DNA of 41,196 nucleotides from Caulobacteraceae bacterium (GTDB taxonomy: Bacteria > Pseudomonadota > Alphaproteobacteria > Caulobacterales > Caulobacteraceae). This document shows positions 28,724 through 37,802 of the stretch, one piece after another. The stretch spans positions 1 through 41,196 of the forward strand of contig CANJXI010000029.1 of assembly GCA_947478785.1 (NCBI GenBank). Direction: 5' to 3'. Under the pieces are notes generated by a model. That model did not search any database. It was not told the DNA's origin and worked only from the letters and a program-made list of their open reading frames with translations. Both the position numbers and the translations under genes were made by a program. Numbering within the stretch: position 1 is the first letter of the stretch; each line of letters begins with the position of its first letter.

Positions 28724-29458
28724 ATGAAAACTCTGGGCCTCGTCGGCTTCGGGCAGTTCGGCCAGCTCGCGGCCAGCCTGTTGAAGACCCACTTCGATAT
28801 CCTGGTCACCGATGTGGCCGCCGACGCCCGCGCCCGGGCCGAGGCCGCCGGCGTGGCCTTCGGCGCGCTCGAGGATGTCGCCGCGCGTGACGTAGTCGTC
28901 GTCGCCGTCCCGATCGTGGTCATGCGTCAGGTCTTCGCCGCCATCGCCCCGCACCTGCGCCCCGGCGCCCTGGTGGTCGATGTGGGCTCGGTGAAGATGC
29001 TGCCGAGCCAATGGATGGTCGAACTCCTGCCCGACCACGTCGACCTGGTCGCCACCCACCCGCTGTTCGGCCCGCAGAGCGCCAAGACGGGGCTGCAGGG
29101 CCTGCGCTTCGTGGTCTGCCCGATCCGCGGCGAACGCCACGAGCGGGTCGCCGCCCTCGGCCGCGCCATGGGCCTGACGGTCACCGTCACCAGCGCCGAG
29201 GAGCACGACCGGGAAATGGCCTACGTCCAGGCGCTCACCCACCTGATCGGCCGCTCGCTCGTCAGCCTGGGCATCCCCGACGAGCAGCTGAAGACCGCCT
29301 CCTACCAGCACCTTCTGGAGCTCTGTTCGCTGATCGGCGCCGACACCTTCGAGCTGTTCGCCGCCATCCAGACCCAGAACCCCTTCGCCGCCGAGGTGGT
29401 CGAGGCCTTCGTCAGTCAGGCGCGCAGCCTGCTGGACCAGGTCGCCGACAGGCGTTAG
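28724..29458 (+). CDS. prephenate/arogenate dehydrogenase (TyrA family, short form)
   Basis: Encodes 244 residues. The NAD(P)-binding motif GFGQFG sits at residues 8-13, followed by VVVVAVPIVVM and VVDVGSVKMLP. The substrate-side histidines are in THPLFGPQSAK and in the helix MAYVQALTHLIGRSL. The enzyme oxidatively decarboxylates prephenate or arogenate on the way to tyrosine. At 244 residues it is a minimal version with no ACT or mutase domain. It converges with the hisC-type aminotransferase gene, the two stops overlapping by 4 bases, and the chorismate mutase gene follows beyond. Substrate (prephenate or arogenate) cannot be decided here. Confidence 0.92.
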   Translation: MKTLGLVGFGQFGQLAASLLKTHFDILVTDVAADARARAEAAGVAFGALEDVAARDVVVVAVPIVVMRQVFAAIAPHLRPGALVVDVGSVKMLPSQWMVELLPDHVDLVATHPLFGPQSAKTGLQGLRFVVCPIRGERHERVAALGRAMGLTVTVTSAEEHDREMAYVQALTHLIGRSLVSLGIPDEQLKTASYQHLLELCSLIGADTFELFAAIQTQNPFAAEVVEAFVSQARSLLDQVADRR

Positions 29459-30585
29459 CCGCGCATGAAGTCGGCCAGCGCCTCGATCAGGGCCCGGTTG
29501 TGCTCTTCCAGCCCGATGGTGAAGCGCAAGTGGTCGGGCAGGCCGTAGACGGCCGTGCTGCGCACCAGGAGACCCCGCGTGGCCAGGAACGCCTCGGCCT
29601 CCAGCGCGGTCTTGCCGGGCTTCTGCGGGAAGCCCACCAGCAGGAAGTTGGTGGCCGACGGTCCCACCGGCTCCAGGCCCATGCCGCCCAGCTGCTGCGC
29701 GAGCCATGGCCGCCACTGCTCGGTCAGCGCCACCGAGGCCCGCTGGAACGCCTCGTCCCCCAGCGCCGCGACCGCCGCCAGCTGCCCCGGGATCGAGGTG
29801 TTGAACGGCGCGCGGATCCGATCGTAGGCCGCCACGATGTCGTCGGGCGCATAGCCCCAGCCGATCCTGAGCGCCGCCAGCCCGTAGAGCTTGGAGAAGG
29901 TGTGGGTCACCACGACGTTCTGTGAACGTCGGGCGAGCTCCAGGCCGTCGTTGAAGCCCGGATCGACCGCGAACTCCCCGTAGGCGCCGTCCAGTACCAG
30001 GATCACGCTGGGCGGCAGCGCCCGGTGCAGGCGCTCCACCTCCGAAAACGGGATCCAGGTGCCGGTGGGGTTTCCGGGATTGGCCAGGAACACCAGCCGG
30101 GTCCGCTCGTCGACGCACTTCAGGAGCTCGTCCACGTCGATCCGGTAGCCCGGCTCATGGGCCATCCGCACCTCGGCCTGGCAGGCGCGCGCGCCGATGG
30201 CGAAGGCCGCGAAGCCGTATTCGCCCTGCACGATGTTGTCGCCGGGCTCCAGATAGGCATGGTTGAGGATCTGGAACACCTCGTCGGAGCCGCAGCCGAA
30301 GATCAGCCGCTCGGGCTCCAGGCCGAACCGCTCGGCGAGCGCGGCCCGCACGATGTTGGCGCGCGGATCGGGATACATCTGCAGGCTGGCCCCGGCGCCG
30401 GCGTAGGCCGCCTGCGCTTTCGGGCTGGAGCCCAGCGCGTTCTCGTTGGCCGACAGCTTGACCGGGTTGGCGATCCCCTCGACCTTGGCCTTGCCCGGCA
30501 CATAGGGGTGGATGTCCAGGATGCCCGGCTTGGGGATCGGCCGTGCGCCGGCGGCGCGGGCATCGGGAGGGGCGGTCTCGGACAT
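29455..30585 (-). CDS. hisC: histidinol-phosphate/aromatic aminotransferase
   Basis: Encodes 376 residues of a class I/II PLP aminotransferase. It has LSANENALGSSPKA, GCGSDEVFQILNHA, FLANPGNPTGTW, VLDGAYGEF, the PLP lysine K232 in THTFSKLYGLAALRIGWGY, and the final R-F-T-I-G substrate-arginine strand. HisC enzymes transaminate histidinol phosphate and often phenylalanine/tyrosine precursors too. The neighbours here are chorismate mutase (same strand, 38 bases upstream) and a TyrA dehydrogenase (convergent), so an aromatic role is at least as likely as histidine synthesis. Start at ATG 30585; the reading frame continues upstream without a better start. Confidence 0.93.
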   Translation of the reverse strand: MSETAPPDARAAGARPIPKPGILDIHPYVPGKAKVEGIANPVKLSANENALGSSPKAQAAYAGAGASLQMYPDPRANIVRAALAERFGLEPERLIFGCGSDEVFQILNHAYLEPGDNIVQGEYGFAAFAIGARACQAEVRMAHEPGYRIDVDELLKCVDERTRLVFLANPGNPTGTWIPFSEVERLHRALPPSVILVLDGAYGEFAVDPGFNDGLELARRSQNVVVTHTFSKLYGLAALRIGWGYAPDDIVAAYDRIRAPFNTSIPGQLAAVAALGDEAFQRASVALTEQWRPWLAQQLGGMGLEPVGPSATNFLLVGFPQKPGKTALEAEAFLATRGLLVRSTAVYGLPDHLRFTIGLEEHNRALIEALADFMRG

Positions 30586-30623
30586 GGAAACGCGGGCGTT
30601 GTGAAGGCGGGAGGGCTTGCCTC

Positions 30624-31424
30624 TTACACGTCCAGCGGCGCGGGCGCAGCCCCGATCACGCCGGTCAGCCGGCCAGGCGCGCGGGCGAGCCTCGGATCGT
30701 CGGCCTGGTAGTAGCCTGCCAGGACGAACAGCTTCAGGCCGCCGGAGTCCACCAAGAGGGTCGCGGCGACGCCGTCCCGGCTCATGGTCTCCTCGATGCT
30801 GGGCGCCGACTGGGCGGCGTCGGTGACCCAGAAGGTGCGGTCGTCGCCGGTGGGCTCGACCGCGATCTCGGCCACGGCCAGGGCGGCCATCGGACCCCAT
30901 GCGGCGAGACAGGGCAGGGCGGCGAACACCCGAAGCTTCGGATCGGCCAGCAGCCGGCCCCACCAGGCGCTGTCAGGCGCTAGCGCGCAGATGGCGACGC
31001 CGCCCGGGGTCTTGGCCGCGGCGATGGCCTCCTCCGGCTTGGCCACATGCCGCATCGGCGGGGCCGAGCCGAAACGCAGCCGTGCAAGCTCGCCGGCCCG
31101 CGCCGGGTCCCGCCCGCCCCAGACCGTCAGGTGGAAGGGCCCCTGCAGGGCCAGGCTCTCACCGATCAGTTCGCGCCAGATCCGCACCACCAGGCTTGTG
31201 CTCGCGGCCTTGCGCGGCATGCCAAGCAGCTTGCGGAGGAGTTGCGCTTCGCGCCCGGGTCTGAGGCCGAAACCGCCAGGGTCCCCCGCCGCCGCCTTGG
31301 CCGCCGCCACGGCGTGGGCCAGCGCCGAGCGCTCGTCGATCAGCGGCAGCAAGGCCGCGTCGATGGCGTCCAGCCGCTTGCGGACCTCGTACAGCGTCGG
31401 CGGCTTAGGCGTGTCCTGGGCCAT
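30624..31424 (-). CDS. chorismate mutase with degenerate prephenate dehydratase-like C-terminal region
   Basis: Encodes 266 residues. Residues about 10-95 are an AroQ-type helical chorismate mutase (LYEVRKRLDAIDAALLPLID, then LRPGREAQLLRKLLG and VVRIWRELIGESLALQ). The remaining 170 residues (FHLTVWGGRDPARAGELARL, FGSAPP, KPEEAIAAAKTPGGVAICAL, GDDRTFWV) follow the layout of a prephenate dehydratase. The usual Thr-Arg-Phe catalytic motif of that domain is not visible; the matching place reads RTFWV. The mutase turns chorismate into prephenate. The C-terminal part may be a regulatory remnant. It is upstream of and probably co-transcribed with the aminotransferase gene. Confidence 0.85.
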   Translation of the reverse strand: MAQDTPKPPTLYEVRKRLDAIDAALLPLIDERSALAHAVAAAKAAAGDPGGFGLRPGREAQLLRKLLGMPRKAASTSLVVRIWRELIGESLALQGPFHLTVWGGRDPARAGELARLRFGSAPPMRHVAKPEEAIAAAKTPGGVAICALAPDSAWWGRLLADPKLRVFAALPCLAAWGPMAALAVAEIAVEPTGDDRTFWVTDAAQSAPSIEETMSRDGVAATLLVDSGGLKLFVLAGYYQADDPRLARAPGRLTGVIGAAPAPLDV

Positions 31425-31528
31425 TTTCCCCCCGAAAACGAAGGATCGCGACCTAAGTCATTGCGGCGGCGGGCGCAATAGGACCGGCTATCGCAATAAA
31501 GTTGCGTCCGAAACCAGCCGCCTCGGCG

Positions 31529-32632
31529 TCAGGCCGCGGCCGCTTCCTGATCCTCGCCCAGCGCATGCTGCAGGGCGGCCAGAAGGTGCTCGGGCTTCAT
31601 CGGCTTTTCCACCACGCCGTTCATGCCGGCGGCGAGGTAGCCCTCGGCGTCTTCCGGCTCGGCGTTGGCGGTCAGCGCGATGATCGGCACCCGGGACACC
31701 GGCCCGGGCAGGGCGCGGATCGCCCGGGTGGCGGCGACGCCGTCCATCACCGGCATCTTGATGTCCATGAGGATCAGGTCGAAGCGGCCGCCCTTGGCGA
31801 ACTCGACCGCCTCGGCCCCGTCGTTGGCCGACTCGCAGGTGCAGTCGAACATCTCGCAAAGCGCCTGGGCGACCATCCGGTTGGTGGCGTTGTCGTCGAC
31901 CACGAGCACATGGGCCGAACGTTCCGGCTCCTCGGCCTCGACGGCGCCTTCAACGACCGCCGGTAGAAGGAATTCGAACACCACGGTCTCGGCCGCGCCG
32001 GCGTTGCCTTCGTCGCGAAGGGTCCCGCCAAGGTCGCGGACGATACGCCTGGCCATCATGGCGCCGATCGCCACGTCGAGGCCAAAACGCGAATCCAGGT
32101 CCCGCACGCGGGCCTCCATGTCCTTGGCGCTCCAGGCGGCGTCGCGGGCGCCGCGCACCCGCCCTTCCAGGCGCACGCCCTCGGCGCAGGTGACGGCGCG
32201 CAGGCTGGCCTCGACGCCGCCCCGGCGCATCCCGGCCACCGCCTCGCCCACGAAGCCGTCGAAAATCTGCTGCAGGCGGGGCCCGTCGCCCATGGCGCGG
32301 GCTTCCGGATCCCCGTCGTAGGAGACCAGCAGGGTGACCCCGCTCATGGCCGCGGCTGGCTGCCAGCGGGCCTGGACCTCGTCCACCAGCTCGCGAAGCT
32401 GCAGCGGCGTTGGCGCGATGGTCAGACCCTCGGTGGTCACGGCGCGCAGGTCGAGCGCCGCGTCCAGCAGGCGGCGCACGCCCTCGGCGGCTTCCGCGAC
32501 GCCGCTGACGCAGGCCTGCGCATCCGGCGAGAGCCGTTGCCGCACCAGCTGCTCGGTCAGCGCCAGCACGCCGTCCATCCGCTCACGGATGTCGGCGGTC
32601 ACGCGCTCGAAGAAGAATTCTGGCAGGGACAT
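31529..32632 (-). CDS. degenerate hybrid sensor kinase with intact C-terminal receiver
   Basis: Encodes 367 residues from ATG 32632 (MSLPEFFFER); an earlier ATG at 32668 is possible. The first 90 residues form a DHp-like helical pair, but the H box is absent: where S-H-E-L-R-T-P would stand the sequence is TADIRERMDGV. The ATPase-like region (about 90-225) lacks the N-box asparagine (LQQIFDGFVGEAVAGM), and only a G2-like tail remains (GAMMARRIVRDLGGTLRDEG). The receiver (about 240-360) is intact: VLVVDDNATNRM, LILMDIKMPVMDG, ALTANAE and EKPMKPEHLLAAL. It is probably a pseudokinase scaffold that receives phosphate from another kinase. No membrane segment. Confidence 0.85.
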   Translation of the reverse strand: MSLPEFFFERVTADIRERMDGVLALTEQLVRQRLSPDAQACVSGVAEAAEGVRRLLDAALDLRAVTTEGLTIAPTPLQLRELVDEVQARWQPAAAMSGVTLLVSYDGDPEARAMGDGPRLQQIFDGFVGEAVAGMRRGGVEASLRAVTCAEGVRLEGRVRGARDAAWSAKDMEARVRDLDSRFGLDVAIGAMMARRIVRDLGGTLRDEGNAGAAETVVFEFLLPAVVEGAVEAEEPERSAHVLVVDDNATNRMVAQALCEMFDCTCESANDGAEAVEFAKGGRFDLILMDIKMPVMDGVAATRAIRALPGPVSRVPIIALTANAEPEDAEGYLAAGMNGVVEKPMKPEHLLAALQHALGEDQEAAAA

Positions 32633-32770
32633 GAACGGCCTGGCTTGCCTAACAATCGAGCGGACCATGCCAGCAAGCGCTTGCGGATAGGTTAAGTCGG
32701 CGAAAGCCTTGTTGGCGGGCGCGACACGGCCGACTTCCGAATTGGCGCCCGAAAGGGCATATGACCGCCC

Positions 32771-33493
32771 ATGACCGAAGCCTCCGGCGCCCTTGTGCTG
32801 TTCTCCGGCGGACAGGATTCCACCGCCTGCCTAGCGTGGGCGCTTGACCGCCACGCCCGTGTCGAGACCGTGGGCTTCGACTACGGCCAGCGCCACGGGG
32901 TGGAGATGCAGGCCCGCCAGGTGGTCCGCGCGGCGATCACCGCGCGCTTCCCGCAATGGGCCGATCGGCTGGGCGAGGACCACGTTATCGACATCCGCGG
33001 CTTCGGCGCGGTCGCCGATACTGCCTTGACCTCGGAGCGCGCCTTCGAGCTGAGCGAAAAGGGTCTGCCCAACACCTACGTCCCCGGCCGGAACCTGGTC
33101 TTCCTGACCTACGCCGCCGCCCTGGCCGATCGGCGTGGGCTCGCGGCCCTGGTCGGCGGCATGTGCGAGACCGACTTCTCGGGCTACCCCGACTGCCGGC
33201 GCGAGGCCATCGATGCGCTCGAGGCGGCGCTCAACCTCGGCATGGCCCAGACCTTCACCATCGAAACCCCGCTCATGCGGCTGACCAAGGCCGACACCTG
33301 GGCGTTGGCCAAGGGGTTGGGCGGCGAGGCGCTGGTGGCCATCACCGTGGAAGACAGCCACACCTGCTACCGCGGCGAACGCGATGCCCGGCACCCCTGG
33401 GGCTACGGCTGCGGGATCTGTCCGGCGTGCGAACTCAGGGCGCGGGGCTGGGAGGGCTGGGTCGCGCAGGGCCGCCCGGCGCTGAGGCCATGA
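32771..33493 (+). CDS. queC: 7-cyano-7-deazaguanine synthase
   Basis: Encodes 240 residues. The PP-loop motif FSGGQDST (11-18) binds ATP, and [18 protein letters not shown] and [19 protein letters not shown] are hallmarks. The zinc site is made by C in HTCYRGE and by [10 protein letters not shown]. QueC converts 7-carboxy-7-deazaguanine and ammonia to preQ0 using ATP. It heads an operon with queE (overlap of 4 bases) and queD. The 138-base gap before it is shared with the divergent pseudokinase gene; I looked for a preQ1 riboswitch there and saw no convincing one. Confidence 0.96.
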   Translation: MTEASGALVLFSGGQDSTACLAWALDRHARVETVGFDYGQRHGVEMQARQVVRAAITARFPQWADRLGEDHVIDIRGFGAVADTALTSERAFELSEKGLPNTYVPGRNLVFLTYAAALADRRGLAALVGGMCETDFSGYPDCRREAIDALEAALNLGMAQTFTIETPLMRLTKADTWALAKGLGGEALVAITVEDSHTCYRGERDARHPWGYGCGICPACELRARGWEGWVAQGRPALRP

Positions 33494-34122
33494 GCTACGC
33501 CGTCAAGGAGATCTTCCTGACCCTGCAGGGCGAGGGTGGGCAGGCCGGCCGGCCTGCAGTGTTCTGCCGCTTCGCCGGCTGCAACCTCTGGTCCGGCCGG
33601 GAACAGGATCGCGCCCAGGCCGTCTGCACCTTCTGCGACACCGACTTCGTGGGGATGGACGGGCCGGGCGGCGGGCGCTTCGCCACCGCCCAGGATCTCG
33701 CCGCCGCCGTGGAAGCGGCCTGGGAGGGCGGCCCCAACGGGCGCCTCGTGGTGCTGACCGGCGGGGAACCGCTGCTGCAACTCGACGCTCCCTTGATCGC
33801 GGCGCTTCATGCCCGAGGCTTCTCGCTCGCGCTGGAGACAAACGGGACGCTTCCCGTCCCGCCGGGCGTCGACTGGATCTGCGTCAGCCCCAAGGCTAAC
33901 GCGCCGCTCGCCCAGACGTCCGGACAGGAGCTGAAGCTGGTCTTCCCCCAGGCCGGCGTCGATCCGGCGCGCTTCGAGGCTCTGGATTTCGAGCGCTTCG
34001 CGCTGCAGCCGATGGATGGGCCGGTCCGGGAACAGAACACCCGCGCCGCCATCGCCTATTGCCTTGCCCATCCCCGCTGGCGTTTAAGCGTCCAGACCCA
34101 CAAGTACCTCGGCATCGCCTGA
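33490..34122 (+). CDS. queE: 7-carboxy-7-deazaguanine synthase (radical SAM)
   Basis: Encodes 210 residues from the ATG overlapping the queC stop. It opens [20 protein letters not shown], the usual QueE start. The iron-sulfur motif is C-x14-C-x2-C ([20 protein letters not shown]), the QueE variant of the radical SAM motif. [10 protein letters not shown] and [10 protein letters not shown] are the SAM-binding GGEP and following loop. It rearranges 6-carboxytetrahydropterin to 7-carboxy-7-deazaguanine. It is followed 25 bases later by queD. Confidence 0.96.
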   Translation: MSYAVKEIFLTLQGEGGQAGRPAVFCRFAGCNLWSGREQDRAQAVCTFCDTDFVGMDGPGGGRFATAQDLAAAVEAAWEGGPNGRLVVLTGGEPLLQLDAPLIAALHARGFSLALETNGTLPVPPGVDWICVSPKANAPLAQTSGQELKLVFPQAGVDPARFEALDFERFALQPMDGPVREQNTRAAIAYCLAHPRWRLSVQTHKYLGIA

Positions 34123-34147
34123 GCCCGCAGCCTCGGCGCAAGATCAC

Positions 34148-34519
34148 ATGAGCTCCGCTATTTTCGAGATCACCAAGGCCTGCGGCTTTGACGCCGCGCA
34201 CCACCTGACGGAGGGCCCGCCAGGCCCCTACACGCGCTTGCACGGCCACTCCTTCCGCGTCGAGGCGACGGTGCGCGGCGAGGCGGTCGGACCGATCGGC
34301 TGGGTCGCCGACCTGGGCGACCTCGATCGGGCCTTGCGCGCGGTGGCTGCCGAGCTCGACCATGGCTTGCTCAACGACAAGCCTGGCCTGGCCAGCCCGA
34401 CGCTCGAGCACATCTGCGGTTATTTCGCGGAGCGCCTGAAACGGGAGTTCCCCGGCTTGGTGCGGATCGTAGTGTCGCGGCCGACGGTCAACGAGAGCTG
34501 CGCGCTGCGCCTGACCTAG
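34148..34519 (+). CDS. queD: 6-carboxytetrahydropterin synthase-family protein
   Basis: Encodes 123 residues of the COG0720 fold. Zinc histidines are in FDAAHHL (H18 or H19) and LHGHSFRVEA (H32, H34). GWVADLGDLDRAL, LNDKPGLASPTLEHICGYFAERLK and the glutamate of RPTVNESCALRL are family hallmarks. The position of the catalytic Cys in E. coli QueD (four residues before HGH) is Tyr28 here. It is downstream of queE in the same operon, so it should make the QueE substrate from dihydroneopterin triphosphate. The missing Cys leaves the mechanism open. Its stop overlaps the convergent receiver gene by 4 bases. Confidence 0.93.
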   Translation: MSSAIFEITKACGFDAAHHLTEGPPGPYTRLHGHSFRVEATVRGEAVGPIGWVADLGDLDRALRAVAAELDHGLLNDKPGLASPTLEHICGYFAERLKREFPGLVRIVVSRPTVNESCALRLT

Positions 34520-35073
34520 ATTTCCTGGGTCTCGGTTTTCGCCGCCTTGTTGGGATCCCCCTCGCGCCGCCAGGGCCCCTTCCAGCGAGGATCGTTGCGC
34601 CGCCGGCGGTCGGGGCCGAAGTATCCGGGCGAGCGCACATAGGGCCGCGGGTGGTCGATCACCTTCCAGACGCGCTCGATCACGCCCCTGGCCGTGAGCG
34701 GCTTGGCGAGGAATTCATCGACGCCGGCGTCGCGCGCCTCGTGCACCCGCACCAGCGTCGAGTGGCCGGTGATCATGATCACGGGAATCATCGGGTTCTG
34801 GCTGTCGGGGGAGTTGCGCAGGAGTTTGACGAAATCTATGCCGTCCAGCGGCCGCATCGCCAGGTCGGTCATCACGATATGGATCTCGTGGTTCCGGAGC
34901 TTTTGCAGGCCCTCGGCCCCGTCAGTCGCCTCATGGATGTGCCGCACGCCGATGGCGCGGAGAATCTCGGTCAACAGCACCCGCATGTGGTGATTGTCGT
35001 CGACCAGCAGGATTCTGAGGAGGTCGTAGCGCAAGGGCCGTCCGTGGTTGCTGCCGTGGCCGTTTCCGCCCAT
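34516..35073 (-). CDS. receiver-domain response regulator with basic GPDRRRR tail
   Basis: Encodes 185 residues. The receiver covers about residues 18-140: acidic pair D25/D26 (ILLVDDNHHMRVLL), phosphoacceptor D70 (IVMTDLAMRPLDG), switch Thr in MITGHST and Lys in FLAKPLTARGVIERV. The tail (about 145-185) is basic and contains SPGYFGPDRRRRNDPRW, a motif I have seen at the ends of alphaproteobacterial single-receiver proteins; its role is unknown. No DNA-binding domain. It converges with queD. The 163 bases between it and aroC are AT-richer and should contain its promoter. Confidence 0.92.
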   Translation of the reverse strand: MGGNGHGSNHGRPLRYDLLRILLVDDNHHMRVLLTEILRAIGVRHIHEATDGAEGLQKLRNHEIHIVMTDLAMRPLDGIDFVKLLRNSPDSQNPMIPVIMITGHSTLVRVHEARDAGVDEFLAKPLTARGVIERVWKVIDHPRPYVRSPGYFGPDRRRRNDPRWKGPWRREGDPNKAAKTETQEI

Positions 35074-35145
35074 CGCCAGACTGCTAGCCGTGGCCGCTCG
35101 CGGCGCTCGATGTTCGGCTGAGCTAACATAGGTCAGCGCCCATGT

Positions 35146-35164
35146 ACAGCACCTAAGATGCTGT
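35146..35164. promoter_or_regulatory. small hairpin upstream of the receiver gene
   Basis: ACAGCA-CCTAAGA-TGCTGT, with CTAACA (35123) and TGTTAG (35164-35169) as a second inverted pair. It is in the AT-richer gap between the aroC end and the receiver start, and could be an operator or the end of the aroC transcript. Confidence 0.25.
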
Positions 35165-35236
35165 GTTAGTTAGACAATCTATCCGTGCAAATACCCAAGT
35201 TTCTAACGATTTCGCCGTTATGCAATCCGGGCTGAA

Positions 35237-36325
35237 TCAACGGCCGGTCTGCCCTCTGTGGCGGAGCATCGCGTCGGCCAGCACGCAGGCGACCATTGCT
35301 TCCACGACCGGGACGGCGCGCAGGCCGACGCAGGGGTCGTGGCGGCCTTTGGTCCGCAGATCGATCTCCTCGCCGGCTTCGTTCAGGCTCCGCCGTAGGG
35401 TGAGGATCGAGGATGTCGGCTTGAAGGCCACCCGCGCGGTGATCGGCTGGCCGGTGGAGATGCCGCCCATCACGCCACCGGCCTGGTTCGACAGGAACAC
35501 CGGGCCGTCGTTCCCGGCCCGCATCTCGTCGGCGTTGTCTTCGCCCGAGAGCGCGGCCGCCGCGAACCCCGCGCCGATCTCCACGCCCTTGGCGGCGTTG
35601 ATCGACATCAGGGCGCCGGCCAGTTCGGCGTCCAGCTTGCCATAGATCGGCGCGCCCCAGCCCGCGGGCGCGCCCAGCGCCTCCACCGCCACTATGGCGC
35701 CGGTCGAGGAGCCGGACTTGCGGATCGTTTCCAGGTGCTCCTCCCAGACCGGGACCATCTCAGGGTCTGGGCACCAGAAGGGATTGTTCTCGGTCTGGGT
35801 CCAGTCGATCCGGCGGGGATCGACCGCATGGGGGCCGATCTGCACCACGGCGCCGCGAATCTGCACGCCCCCGATGATCTTTCGCGCAATGGCGCCGGCC
35901 GCGACGCGGGCGGCCGTCTCGCGGGCCGATTGTCGCCCACCGCCACGATAGTCGCGCACGCCATACTTTGCGGAATAGGCGTAGTCGGCATGGCCGGGCC
36001 GGAACGCGGTGGCGATCTCGGAATAGTCGCGGCTGCGCTGGTCGACGTTCTCGATCATCAGCGAGATCGGCGTGCCCGTGGTGACTTGGCCGTCCGTCCG
36101 CTCGTCCTGGAAGACCCCGGACAGGATTTTGACCGCGTCCGGCTCCTGGCGCTGGGTGACGTACTTGCCCTGGCCTGGGCGGCGCTTCTCCAGCCATTGC
36201 TGGATGTCCGCCTCGGTCAGCGGAATCCCCGGCGGGCAGCCGTCGACGACACAGCCCAGTGCCGGCCCGTGGCTCTCGCCCCAGGTGGTCACGCGCAACA
36301 GGTGGCCGAACGTATTATGCGACAT
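35237..36325 (-). CDS. aroC: chorismate synthase
   Basis: Encodes 362 residues. All family signatures are present: the start [40 protein letters not shown] with ESDxVxILSGVF-like [31 protein letters not shown], and the end [20 protein letters not shown]. The enzyme makes chorismate from EPSP using reduced FMN in the cytoplasm, the last step of the shikimate pathway, and feeds the mutase encoded at 30624. It follows the J-domain gene by 38 bases on the same strand and may be co-transcribed. Confidence 0.97.
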   Translation of the reverse strand: MSHNTFGHLLRVTTWGESHGPALGCVVDGCPPGIPLTEADIQQWLEKRRPGQGKYVTQRQEPDAVKILSGVFQDERTDGQVTTGTPISLMIENVDQRSRDYSEIATAFRPGHADYAYSAKYGVRDYRGGGRQSARETAARVAAGAIARKIIGGVQIRGAVVQIGPHAVDPRRIDWTQTENNPFWCPDPEMVPVWEEHLETIRKSGSSTGAIVAVEALGAPAGWGAPIYGKLDAELAGALMSINAAKGVEIGAGFAAAALSGEDNADEMRAGNDGPVFLSNQAGGVMGGISTGQPITARVAFKPTSSILTLRRSLNEAGEEIDLRTKGRHDPCVGLRAVPVVEAMVACVLADAMLRHRGQTGR

Positions 36326-36363
36326 GGCGGGGCTTCTAGCGGAACCGGGCGCGGGTCACAAAC

Positions 36364-37056
36364 TCAAGCGGCCCAGGCGGCGGCGAAGCGGCGAAGGAGG
36401 GTGCGGGCGGCCGAATCGGCCTCGCCCCGGTGGGCGGCCAGACGGATGAAGAGGTCACCCTGGCGGTGTGTTCCGCGGGCGGGCAGGCCCTGGCCGACTA
36501 CGCGCACTAGCCCGCGCTCGCCGGCCTTGCGGGTGATCCAGACGATCCGGCGGCCGATCGGCGTCTCGAGCGCGATCCGGCCGCCTTCGGCCAGCGTGCG
36601 GGTATTGACGCTCACCGTGATCCAGAGGTCGTCGCCGCGCACCAGCATGGCGGGCGCGCCCGCGATGGCGACATAGAGGTGGGCGCCAGCCGCCCGGACG
36701 AGATCGCCTGGGCGCAGGCCGCCAGGCAGGCGCAGGCGGATCAGGCGCCCGTCGCGCAGGCGGTGGTCTGCCGCGCCGCCCTGGAGCGCGATGAGCGGGC
36801 TGATGGTCAGGATGTCGGGGGCGGCGTTCGGCGCTGGGGGTTGGAAGAAACGTTCGTGCGGTGGCGGCTGGGCCTGCAGGCGATGGTAGGCGTCGACCAC
36901 CTGGCGGAACTGTTCGCCACCGCCACCCGCGAGGTCGGGGTGGGCGCGCTTGGCGGCCTCGCGGAAGGCCCGGCGCAGTTCGCCGGCGGTCGCGGTCGGT
37001 CCCACGCCCAGCACCTGGCGGGCGAGGGAAAGGGTGATCGGGGGATCGGACGTCAT
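36364..37056 (-). CDS. J-domain (DnaJ-like) co-chaperone
   Basis: Encodes 230 residues. The J domain is at the N-terminus (about 8-62) with the HPD tripeptide at 39-41 ([15 protein letters not shown]) that stimulates DnaK ATPase. A short Pro-rich linker leads to a DnaJ C-terminal-like beta domain ([20 protein letters not shown], then LYVAIAG and [39 protein letters not shown]). There is no zinc-finger or Gly/Phe region, so it is a class B/CbpA-like short form. It is upstream of aroC on the same strand and divergent from pdxH. Confidence 0.92.
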   Translation of the reverse strand: MTSDPPITLSLARQVLGVGPTATAGELRRAFREAAKRAHPDLAGGGGEQFRQVVDAYHRLQAQPPPHERFFQPPAPNAAPDILTISPLIALQGGAADHRLRDGRLIRLRLPGGLRPGDLVRAAGAHLYVAIAGAPAMLVRGDDLWITVSVNTRTLAEGGRIALETPIGRRIVWITRKAGERGLVRVVGQGLPARGTHRQGDLFIRLAAHRGEADSAARTLLRRFAAAWAA

Positions 37057-37136
37057 CGGGGGAGTGGACTCCCAACATCCTCAAGGCCGCGTTAACCCTC
37101 GCTCGCGCCACGGCGCTCGCCTATATGCCGCAGGCG

Positions 37137-37802
37137 ATGACCGACAAGACGCTCATTCCGCCGTCCCCCAGCGAGGACGATTACGTCCGCCAGGTGGCGA
37201 GCGCGCCCTTGCCGCCGCCGCTCAGCGAGGAGGATCCGTTCGCGCTCTTCCAGGACTGGCTGGGTGAGGCGCTCGCGAAAGAGCCGAATGACGCCAACGC
37301 CATGGCGCTCGCCACGGTGGACCAGGCCGGGCTGCCCGACGCGCGGATGGTGCTCCTGAAGGACGCCGACCCGAGCGGCTTCGTCTTCTATTCCAACATC
37401 GAAAGCGCCAAGGGCCGGGAGCTCGCGGCCAATCCGAAGGCGGCGCTGCTGTTCCACTGGAAGTCGCTGCGGCGCCAGGTGCGGGTGCGCGGGTCCGTGG
37501 CGGGGGTGAGCGAGGCGGAAGCGGACGCCTACTGGGCGACGCGCGCCCGGCCCGCGCAACTCGGCGCCTGGGCCTCGGCGCAATCTCGGCCGTTGCCGGA
37601 TCGCCTGGCTTTCGAGAAGAAGATCGCCGAATTCGGCCTGAGGTTCGGCCTGGGCAAGGTGCCGCGGCCGCCCCACTGGTCTGGGTGGCGTGTGGTCCCC
37701 GACGCCATCGAATTCTGGCGCGACCGGCCGTTTCGACTGCATGAGCGGCTGGTGTTCACGCGCTCCGGCGATGTCTGGACGACCGAGCGGCTGTTTCCTT
37801 GA
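37137..37802 (+). CDS. pdxH: pyridoxamine 5'-phosphate oxidase
   Basis: Encodes 221 residues from ATG 37137; ATG 37125 would add four residues and neither has a strong ribosome-binding site. FMN and substrate motifs are [47 protein letters not shown], and the C-terminal [17 protein letters not shown] with RFLHER-like [11 protein letters not shown] and WTTERLFP end. The enzyme oxidises pyridoxine/pyridoxamine phosphate to PLP, which several enzymes in this window use (ThrC, HisC). Its stop overlaps the TTG start of the next gene. Confidence 0.95.
   Translation: MTDKTLIPPSPSEDDYVRQVASAPLPPPLSEEDPFALFQDWLGEALAKEPNDANAMALATVDQAGLPDARMVLLKDADPSGFVFYSNIESAKGRELAANPKAALLFHWKSLRRQVRVRGSVAGVSEAEADAYWATRARPAQLGAWASAQSRPLPDRLAFEKKIAEFGLRFGLGKVPRPPHWSGWRVVPDAIEFWRDRPFRLHERLVFTRSGDVWTTERLFP

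Noticed and set aside
32633..32770. preQ1 riboswitch before queC
   Set aside because: I looked for a preQ1-type hairpin-pseudoknot in the 138-base gap and found no convincing aptamer.
35074..35236. tRNA or small RNA gene in the AT-richer gap before aroC
   Set aside because: Only short hairpins are visible; no cloverleaf or conserved RNA pattern could be made out.
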